From Pseudomonas sp. GM80 (lineage in GTDB: Bacteria; Pseudomonadota; Gammaproteobacteria; Pseudomonadales; Pseudomonadaceae), in assembly GCF_000282515.1 (NCBI RefSeq), contig NZ_AKJD01000148.1, forward strand, positions 1-39,044: a stretch of 39,044 bases of DNA. Direction: 5' to 3'. Below, one piece after another: positions 33,719 to 39,044 of this stretch (positions are counted from its first letter, which is position 1; each line of letters opens with the position of its first letter). A model generated the notes under the pieces. The model made no database searches. It worked only from the letters and a program-made list of their open reading frames with translations, and had not been told where the DNA came from. The translations under genes were made by a program, and so were the position numbers.

Positions 33719-34051
33719 TCACAGACCTTCGAAATCGAAGTCGGCGCCGGCCTGCTGCTTGACGATGCGCTCGAGCATTTCGCCCAATTGCTCTTCGCTC
33801 TTGTCGCACATCCAGCGCTCGCTTTCTTCGTCGTAATCAAAGTGGAAACCACCGGACACCGCCGCCAGCCACAGCTGACGCAGCGGCTCCTGGCGGCTGA
33901 AGATCAGCTGCGAGCCGTTTTCGAACTTGACGGTGAGCACACCGGCCGAGTTCTCCATGTCGATATCCAGGTCGCTTTCATCAAAGATGTCTTCCAGTTT
34001 TTCCTGGGTTTCATCGACCAGATCGTGGAAACGGGCTTCGGACAAACTCAT
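33719..34051 (-). CDS. cyaY: Iron donor protein CyaY (bacterial frataxin)
   Basis: A small acidic frataxin, 110 residues, that binds iron and modulates Fe-S cluster assembly on IscS/IscU. The first helix is acidic (SEARFHDLVDETQEKLEDIFDE, in two parts, about 4-25). The central sheet has VLTVKFENGSQLIFSRQEPLRQLWLAA (about 37-63) with the conserved N-G-x-Q and W, then GGFHFDYDEESERW. The start at 34051 (MSLSEARFH) is the family's; the longer frame is rejected. Followed by the DUF1289 gene 4 bases on. Confidence 0.96.
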   Translation of the reverse strand: MSLSEARFHDLVDETQEKLEDIFDESDLDIDMENSAGVLTVKFENGSQLIFSRQEPLRQLWLAAVSGGFHFDYDEESERWMCDKSEEQLGEMLERIVKQQAGADFDFEGL

Positions 34052-34165
34052 TGCGGCAACCTCAAAAAATGTTCTGATCAGGCTCAAGCGCCGAAAGATA
34101 CGGACGCTGCCGGCCGATTGCAAAGATTAACGACCAAGCACCGATCGGCGTAACAAACCCGGTAC

Positions 34166-34258
34166 CTGTGGGAGCGGGCTTGCCCGCGATGAGGCCGGCA
34201 AATTCAACATTGATGTCGATTGAACCACCGCAATCGCGGGCAAGCCCGCTCCCACAGG
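34166..34258. repeat. Inverted REP pair (CCTGTGGGAGCGGGCTTGCCC family)
   Basis: CCTGTGGGAGCGGGCTTGCC and its inverse enclose a unique centre (about 34193-34230). It sits in the divergent gap between cyaY and lppL, upstream of both genes, which is less usual than the downstream position of the other pairs. Confidence 0.88.
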
Positions 34259-34329
34259 GTTCTATATGCTGGTGGGCAAGCCCCGCCGGACGGGAAGGCC
34301 ATCACATAGGCAAGCTGCCGGGTGGCCGG

Positions 34330-34335
34330 TATACT
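34330..34335 (+). promoter_or_regulatory. Candidate -10 box of the lppL operon
   Basis: TATACT lies 34 bases before the lppL ATG, in a GC-rich setting. No matching -35 is evident. Confidence 0.4.
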
Positions 34336-34369
34336 CCGGCGCAATTAACGCATTTTCAAGGATTTCGCC

Positions 34370-34546
34370 ATGAAGCGCCTGATCTCTTCCCTTGCTGCGC
34401 TCGTCGCGGTTGCCTGCCTCGTTTCGGCCTGCGGTCAAAAAGGCCCGCTGTACCTGCCCGATGACGATCAGGACCCGGCCGAGCAAGCCAAATCGTCGCA
34501 ACAACAGCCTGCCTCCAAGGCGCACAAGCACGACGTTTACCAATAA
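34370..34546 (+). CDS. lppL: Small outer-membrane lipoprotein LppL (YifL family)
   Basis: A 58-residue lipoprotein. The signal peptide MKRLISSLAALVAVACLVSA ends in lipobox VSAC (C21), followed by GQKGPLYLPD, the diagnostic motif of the LppL/YifL family. The tail is hydrophilic and rich in Gln, Lys and Ala. It stands directly before lysA (9 bases), as in other pseudomonads, and between cyaY and dapF as yifL does in E. coli. Function unknown. Confidence 0.93.
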   Translation: MKRLISSLAALVAVACLVSACGQKGPLYLPDDDQDPAEQAKSSQQQPASKAHKHDVYQ

Positions 34547-34555
34547 GGGATCGCC

Positions 34556-35803
34556 ATGGACGCTTTTAACTACCGTGGCGGGGAACTGTTTGCGGAAGGT
34601 GTGGCGCTGTCTGCCATCGCCGACCGCTTTGGCACGCCCACCTACGTTTACTCGCGCGCACACATCGAAGCCCAGTATCTGGCGTACGCCGATGCGCTGG
34701 CCGGCATGCCGCACCTGGTCTGCTTTGCGGTCAAAGCCAACTCCAACCTCGGCGTACTGAATGTCCTGGCGCGTCTGGGCGCCGGTTTCGACATCGTGTC
34801 CCGTGGCGAACTGGAACGCGTGCTCGCCGCTGGCGGCAGCCCTGAAAAAATCGTCTTCTCCGGTGTCGGCAAGACCCGCGACGACATGCGTCGTGCGCTG
34901 GAAGTCGGCGTGCACTGCTTCAACGTCGAATCCACCGACGAGCTCGAGCGCCTGCAAGTGGTTGCCGCCGAACTGGGCGTCCGCGCCCCGGTTTCGCTGC
35001 GCGTGAACCCGGACGTCGATGCCGGCACCCACCCGTACATTTCCACCGGTCTCAAAGAGAACAAGTTCGGCATCGCCATCGCCGACGCCGAAGACGTGTA
35101 CGTGCGTGCCGCGCATCTGCCGAACCTGGAAGTGGTTGGCGTCGACTGCCACATCGGTTCGCAACTGACCACGCTGCCACCGTTCCTCGATGCGCTCGAC
35201 CGTCTGCTGGATCTGGTCGATCGTCTCGGCGATTGCGGCATTCACCTGCGCCACATCGATCTCGGTGGTGGTCTGGGTGTGCGTTATCGCGATGAAGAGC
35301 CGCCATTGGCTGCTGACTACATCAAAGCCGTACGCGAGCGTCTTAACGGTCGTGATCTGGCGCTGGTGTTCGAGCCGGGCCGTTTCATCGTTGCCAACGC
35401 CGGCGTGCTGCTGACCCAGGTCGAGTACCTCAAGCACACCGAACACAAGGATTTCGCCATCGTCGATGCGGCGATGAACGACCTGATCCGCCCGGCGCTG
35501 TATCAGGCGTGGATGGACGTTACCGCGGTCAAGCCGCGTGACAGCGCTGCGCGCAAATACGACATCGTCGGCCCGATTTGCGAAACCGGTGACTTCCTCG
35601 CCAAGGATCGCGAATTGGCCCTGGCCGAAGGCGATCTGCTGGCGGTGCATTCGGCCGGCGCCTACGGTTTTGTGATGAGCTCCAACTACAACACCCGTGG
35701 CCGTGCCGCTGAAGTGTTGGTAGACGGTGATCAGGTTTTTGAAGTGCGTCGCCGCGAGACCGTGGCCGAGCTGTTTGCCGGCGAAAGCCTGCTGCCGGAG
35801 TAA
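34556..35803 (+). CDS. lysA: Diaminopimelate decarboxylase
   Basis: Last step of lysine synthesis: decarboxylates meso-diaminopimelate with pyridoxal phosphate. The 415-residue protein is an alanine-racemase-type barrel plus beta domain. K60 in CFAVKANSN is the PLP-binding lysine. Also seen are VDCHIGSQL, the glycine loop HIDLGGGLGVRY (about 231-242), FEPGRFIVANAG (about 271-282) and GPICETGDFLA with the substrate-binding cysteine. It lies 9 bases after lppL and 3 bases before dapF, in one operon. Confidence 0.97.
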   Translation: MDAFNYRGGELFAEGVALSAIADRFGTPTYVYSRAHIEAQYLAYADALAGMPHLVCFAVKANSNLGVLNVLARLGAGFDIVSRGELERVLAAGGSPEKIVFSGVGKTRDDMRRALEVGVHCFNVESTDELERLQVVAAELGVRAPVSLRVNPDVDAGTHPYISTGLKENKFGIAIADAEDVYVRAAHLPNLEVVGVDCHIGSQLTTLPPFLDALDRLLDLVDRLGDCGIHLRHIDLGGGLGVRYRDEEPPLAADYIKAVRERLNGRDLALVFEPGRFIVANAGVLLTQVEYLKHTEHKDFAIVDAAMNDLIRPALYQAWMDVTAVKPRDSAARKYDIVGPICETGDFLAKDRELALAEGDLLAVHSAGAYGFVMSSNYNTRGRAAEVLVDGDQVFEVRRRETVAELFAGESLLPE

Positions 35804-35806
35804 CCC

Positions 35807-36637
35807 ATGCTGCTGCGTTTTACTAAAATGCACGGCTTGGGCAATGACTTCATGGTTCTCGACCTGGTCAGCCAGCACGCGCATATTCAGCCAAAGCACG
35901 CCAAGCAATGGGGCGACCGCCACACCGGCATTGGTTTCGACCAGTTGCTGATCGTCGAGGCGCCAAGCAACCCGGACGTGGATTTCCGTTATCGGATCTT
36001 CAATTCCGACGGCTCCGAAGTTGAGCAGTGCGGCAACGGTGCGCGCTGCTTTGCGCGCTTCGTGCTCGACAAACGTCTGACCGCCAAGCGGCAGATCCGC
36101 GTCGAGACCAAGGGCGGCATTATCGAACTGGACGTACGTAACGACGGCCAGATCGGCGTGAACATGGGCGCTCCACGTCTGGTGCCGGCGGACATTCCGT
36201 TCGAAGCGCCAGCGCAAGCCATCAGCTATCAGCTGGAAGTCGATGGCACCACGGTCGAACTGGCCGCGGTGTCGATGGGCAACCCGCACGCGGTATTGCG
36301 CGTGCAAGACATCAACAGTGCACCGGTGCATGAACTGGGGCCGAAAATCGAACATCACCCGCGCTTCCCCGCGCGAGTGAACGTCGGTTTTCTCCAGGTC
36401 ATCGACCGCAACCGTGCGCAGTTGCGCGTGTGGGAACGTGGTGCCGGGGAAACCCAGGCCTGCGGCACCGGCGCTTGTGCAGCGGCTGTCGCTGCGATCA
36501 GCCAGGGGTGGATGGATTCGCCGCTATTGATCGACCTGCCCGGCGGGCGTCTGTCCATTGAATGGGCGGGCCCTGGCCAACCGGTGCTGATGACCGGTCC
36601 GGCAGTGCGTGTATACGAAGGACAAGTACGTCTTTGA
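35807..36637 (+). CDS. dapF: Diaminopimelate epimerase
   Basis: Converts LL- to meso-diaminopimelate, the substrate of LysA and a peptidoglycan component. The 276-residue protein has the two catalytic cysteines, C75 in EVEQCGNGARC and C219 in ETQACGTGACA, in the two mirror-image domains. MHGLGNDFMVLD at the N-terminus and SMGNPHAV (about 156-163) are typical. The start codon is 3 bases after lysA. Followed by the DUF484 gene after 13 bases. Confidence 0.97.
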   Translation: MLLRFTKMHGLGNDFMVLDLVSQHAHIQPKHAKQWGDRHTGIGFDQLLIVEAPSNPDVDFRYRIFNSDGSEVEQCGNGARCFARFVLDKRLTAKRQIRVETKGGIIELDVRNDGQIGVNMGAPRLVPADIPFEAPAQAISYQLEVDGTTVELAAVSMGNPHAVLRVQDINSAPVHELGPKIEHHPRFPARVNVGFLQVIDRNRAQLRVWERGAGETQACGTGACAAAVAAISQGWMDSPLLIDLPGGRLSIEWAGPGQPVLMTGPAVRVYEGQVRL

Positions 36638-36650
36638 GTGAGCAGAAACC

Positions 36651-37376
36651 ATGACCGATAAGCCTCAGGTACCCGCCCGACAGTCCGACGAATCAGCGTC
36701 CGAGAGCCTGGAGGCGGCAGCGGTTGCTGCGTACCTTGAGGCGCATCCGGACTTCTTCGTCGAGCACGAAGAACTGCTGCCCGCCCTGCGCATTCCGCAC
36801 CAGCGTGGCGATACCGTTTCGCTGGTCGAGCGGCAGATGACTATCCTGCGCGACCGCAACATCGAGATGCGTCACCGCCTCTCGCATTTGATGGACGTCG
36901 CCCGCGACAACGATCGCCTGTTCGACAAGACCCGCCGCCTGATTCTTTCTCTAATGGACGCCGCCAGCCTGGAAGACGTGGTGATCAGCGTCGAAGACAG
37001 TCTGCGCCAGGATTTCCAGGTGCCTTTTGTCAGCCTGATCCTGCTCGGTGATAACCCGGCACCGGTTGGCCGTTGGGTCACCCACGCCGACGCGCAAGTC
37101 GCCATCGGCGGCTTGCTCACCGAAGGCAAAAGCGTCAGCGGCAGCCTGCGCGAACATGAGCTGGACTTCCTCTTCGGCGAAGAACAGCGCAAGCAGATCG
37201 GCTCAACTGCCGTGGTCGCCGTCAGCCATCAAGGCATCCACGGCATTCTGGCGATCGCCAGCCGTGATCCGCAGCACTACAAGAGTTCGGTCGGTACGCT
37301 GTTCCTCAGCTATATCGCCGAAGTCATGGGCCGCGTGCTGCCACGGGTCAACAGCTCCCTGCGCTCGGTACGCTGA
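36651..37376 (+). CDS. DUF484 family protein (YigA type)
   Basis: A 241-residue cytosolic protein with a GAF-like fold. An acidic, Ser-rich start (1-22) is followed by AAYLEAHPDFFVEHEELLPA (about 26-45) and SLVERQMTILRDRNIEMRHR (about 57-76), both typical of DUF484. The remaining GAF-like part contains GSTAVVAVSHQGIHGILAIA (about 184-203). In E. coli the shorter yigA occupies the same place between dapF and xerC. The conserved link to xerC hints at a shared role, but none is proven. Confidence 0.9.
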   Translation: MTDKPQVPARQSDESASESLEAAAVAAYLEAHPDFFVEHEELLPALRIPHQRGDTVSLVERQMTILRDRNIEMRHRLSHLMDVARDNDRLFDKTRRLILSLMDAASLEDVVISVEDSLRQDFQVPFVSLILLGDNPAPVGRWVTHADAQVAIGGLLTEGKSVSGSLREHELDFLFGEEQRKQIGSTAVVAVSHQGIHGILAIASRDPQHYKSSVGTLFLSYIAEVMGRVLPRVNSSLRSVR

Positions 37377-37378
37377 AC

Positions 37379-38278
37379 ATGGAACGACAACTGGACGCTT
37401 ACTGCGAACACCTGCGCAGTGAGCGACAGGTGTCGCCGCACACGCTGTCGGCCTACCGCCGCGACCTCGATAAAGTCCTTGGCTGGTGCGTGAAACAGAA
37501 CATCGGCAGTTGGTCTGCGCTGGACATTCAGCGCCTGCGCAGCCTGATTGCTCGCTTGCATGCGCAGGGCCAGTCCTCGCGCAGCCTCGCCCGATTGCTG
37601 TCGGCGGTGCGCGGGCTCTATCACTATCTGAATCGCGAAGGCCTTTGCGACCATGATCCGGCCACGGGTCTGGCACCGCCGAAAGGCGAGCGCCGCCTGC
37701 CGAAAACCCTCGACACCGACCGTGCGCTGCAACTGCTTGAAGGTGCGGTCGAGGACGATTTTCTCGCACGTCGGGATCAGGCGATTCTGGAGTTGTTCTA
37801 CTCCTCCGGTCTGCGCCTTTCCGAACTGACCGGGCTCAATCTTGATCAACTCGACCTCGCCGATGGCATGGTGCAAGTGCTCGGCAAGGGCAGCAAAACC
37901 CGCCTGCTGCCGGTGGGTAAAAAGGCCCGCGAAGCACTGGAACAATGGCTGCCGTTACGGGCCATGACCAACCCCGCAGACGACGCTGTGTTTGTCAGCC
38001 AACAAGGCCGGCGCCTTGGCCCGCGAGCGATTCAGGTACGAGTCAAATTGGCCGGCGAACGCGAATTGGGGCAGAACCTGCACCCGCACATGCTGCGGCA
38101 CTCGTTCGCCAGCCATCTGCTCGAATCCTCACAGGATCTGCGCGCCGTGCAGGAATTGCTCGGCCACTCAGATATCAAGACCACGCAGATCTACACCCAC
38201 CTGGACTTCCAGCACCTGGCGGCGGTCTACGACAGCGCCCACCCACGGGCCAAACGCATGAAAGGCGATGATTCATGA
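37379..38278 (+). CDS. xerC: Tyrosine recombinase XerC
   Basis: Works with XerD at the dif site to resolve chromosome dimers. The 299-residue protein has an N-terminal SAM-like core-binding domain (about 1-90) and a catalytic domain with all six residues: R146 (SSGLRLSEL), K170 (GKGSKTR), H237 and R240 (HMLRHSF), H263 (LGHSDIKTT) and Y272 (IYTHLDF). In Pseudomonas it is also called sss. It starts 2 bases after the DUF484 stop codon and overlaps yigB by 4 bases. The chromosomal setting and family sequence rule out a phage integrase. Confidence 0.97.
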   Translation: MERQLDAYCEHLRSERQVSPHTLSAYRRDLDKVLGWCVKQNIGSWSALDIQRLRSLIARLHAQGQSSRSLARLLSAVRGLYHYLNREGLCDHDPATGLAPPKGERRLPKTLDTDRALQLLEGAVEDDFLARRDQAILELFYSSGLRLSELTGLNLDQLDLADGMVQVLGKGSKTRLLPVGKKAREALEQWLPLRAMTNPADDAVFVSQQGRRLGPRAIQVRVKLAGERELGQNLHPHMLRHSFASHLLESSQDLRAVQELLGHSDIKTTQIYTHLDFQHLAAVYDSAHPRAKRMKGDDS

Positions 38279-38973
38279 GCATCCAGTTGATCACCTTCGA
38301 CCTCGACGACACCCTGTGGGACACCGCGCCGGTGATCGTCAGCGCCGAAGCGGTATTGCGCGAATGGCTGAGCGAACATGCGCCGAACCTGGGCGCGGTG
38401 CCGGTCGAACATTTGTGGACGATTCGCGAGCGTGTACTGGCTAACGAGCCGGGGCTCAAGCACCGGATCAGCGCGCTACGTCGGCGGGTGTTGTTTCATG
38501 CGATGGAAGACGCTGGATATGCCCATGGCGAAGCTACCGACCTGGCAGACAAGGGTTTTGAAGTGTTTCTGCATGCGCGGCATCAGATCGAAGTGTTCCC
38601 TGAAGTCGAACCGGTGCTGGAGATCCTCGCCAATCACTATGCGCTTGGCGTAGTCACCAATGGCAATGCCGATGTGCGGAGGTTGGGCCTGGCGGATTAC
38701 TTCAAGTTTGCGTTGTGCGCGGAAGATATCGGCATCGCCAAACCGGATGCGCGGCTTTTTCATGAGGCTCTGCAACGCGGTGGCGCCACCGCCGAAACCG
38801 CCGTGCACATCGGCGATCATCCGGGTGATGACATTGCCGGGGCACAACAGGCGGGGTTACGGGCAATCTGGTTTAACCCGGCGGGAAAAGTCTGGGAAGC
38901 GGATCGTCTGCCGGATGCCGAAATCCGTAGCCTCAGCGATTTGCCAGCCGTGCTTGCACGCTGGAACCGCTGA
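38275..38973 (+). CDS. yigB: HAD family phosphatase, YigB type
   Basis: A 232-residue cytosolic HAD hydrolase. Motif I is FDLDDTLWDT (catalytic D9, D11), motif II VTNGNADV (about 126-133), motif III lysine in GIAKPDARLF (about 151-160) and motif IV GDHPGDDIAGA (about 178-188). The helical cap lies between motifs I and II. E. coli YigB, next to xerC as here, is an FMN phosphatase that also acts on the riboflavin precursor. The ATG overlaps the xerC stop codon (ATGA). A REP pair follows at once. Confidence 0.92.
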   Translation: MSIQLITFDLDDTLWDTAPVIVSAEAVLREWLSEHAPNLGAVPVEHLWTIRERVLANEPGLKHRISALRRRVLFHAMEDAGYAHGEATDLADKGFEVFLHARHQIEVFPEVEPVLEILANHYALGVVTNGNADVRRLGLADYFKFALCAEDIGIAKPDARLFHEALQRGGATAETAVHIGDHPGDDIAGAQQAGLRAIWFNPAGKVWEADRLPDAEIRSLSDLPAVLARWNR

Positions 38974-39044
38974 AAAGATCGCAGCCTTCGGCAGCTCCTA
39001 CAGGGGAACGCATTCCAATGTAGGAGCTGCCGAAGGCTGCGATC
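38973..39044. repeat. Inverted REP pair (AAAAGATCGCAGCCT family), cut by the window end
   Basis: AAAAGATCGCAGCCTTCGGC and its inverse ending GGCTGCGATC, truncated by the window edge. It begins at the last base of the yigB stop codon. Confidence 0.88.

Noticed and set aside
33690..33852. Extended DUF1289 frame reaching into cyaY
   Set aside because: The extra residues are an out-of-frame reading of cyaY; the GTG at 33714 gives the family start.
34262..36358. 698-codon frame opposite lppL, lysA and dapF
   Set aside because: Long antisense frames are common in GC-rich genes; no ribosome site and His/Val/Arg-rich nonsense composition. The plus-strand genes are certain.

Overview
The window is chromosomal DNA of a fluorescent Pseudomonas (P. 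fluorescens group). It is GC-rich and holds recognisable Pseudomonas landmarks: the hemC-hemD-hemX-hemY operon beside algR, the algQ/algP pair with the Lys-Pro-Ala histone-like AlgP, a second DsbB (DsbH type), and cyaA-rnk-cyaY-lppL-lysA-dapF-xerC. The intergenic spaces carry many inverted REP pairs of the kind common in this group. As I recall it, gene order follows the P. aeruginosa ppk-to-xerC region, with accessory differences. No rRNA, tRNA, IS element, prophage or CRISPR was seen.

Layout. 1-3.6 kb: hemB-ppk operon (minus strand) with a PHO-box-like promoter. 3.6-8.9 kb: DedA membrane protein, a convergent sterol-desaturase-like hydroxylase, ElbB, YaiI and a cytochrome c/FTR1 iron permease. 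8.98-13.8 kb: a five-gene envelope cluster (two tandem paralogous lipoproteins, a YcfL-like lipoprotein, an LpoB-like lipoprotein and an exported CsgG/LpoB-like protein). 13.9-17.3 kb: LysE-type exporter, small MscS channel and the ABC-F ATPase YheS. 17.3-21.1 kb: TIGR02444 protein, AlgP, FKBP isomerase, AlgQ and DsbH. 21.3-26.3 kb: hemY-hemX-hemD-hemC and algR. Upstream of algR there is only a short 3' remnant of the sensor kinase algZ/fimS. 26.8-29.8 kb: argH, a GST and two small proteins. 30-39 kb: cyaA, rnk with an attenuator-like leader, cyaY-DUF1289, then lppL-lysA-dapF-DUF484-xerC-yigB.

How the genes work together. HemB, HemC and HemD are three consecutive steps from 5-aminolevulinate to uroporphyrinogen III. 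HemX and HemY are membrane proteins co-transcribed with them. LysA and DapF supply lysine and meso-diaminopimelate. The 9-13.8 kb cluster looks like an envelope module with four lipoproteins and one exported partner, and its function is unknown. AlgR, AlgQ and AlgP are global regulators of alginate, pili and sigma-factor use.

The least expected features are the near-complete loss of algZ next to an intact algR, the envelope cluster, the PHO-box architecture in front of hemB-ppk, and a DUF1289 four-cysteine protein following cyaY after 4 bases. All assignments come from reading the sequence; no database search was run.
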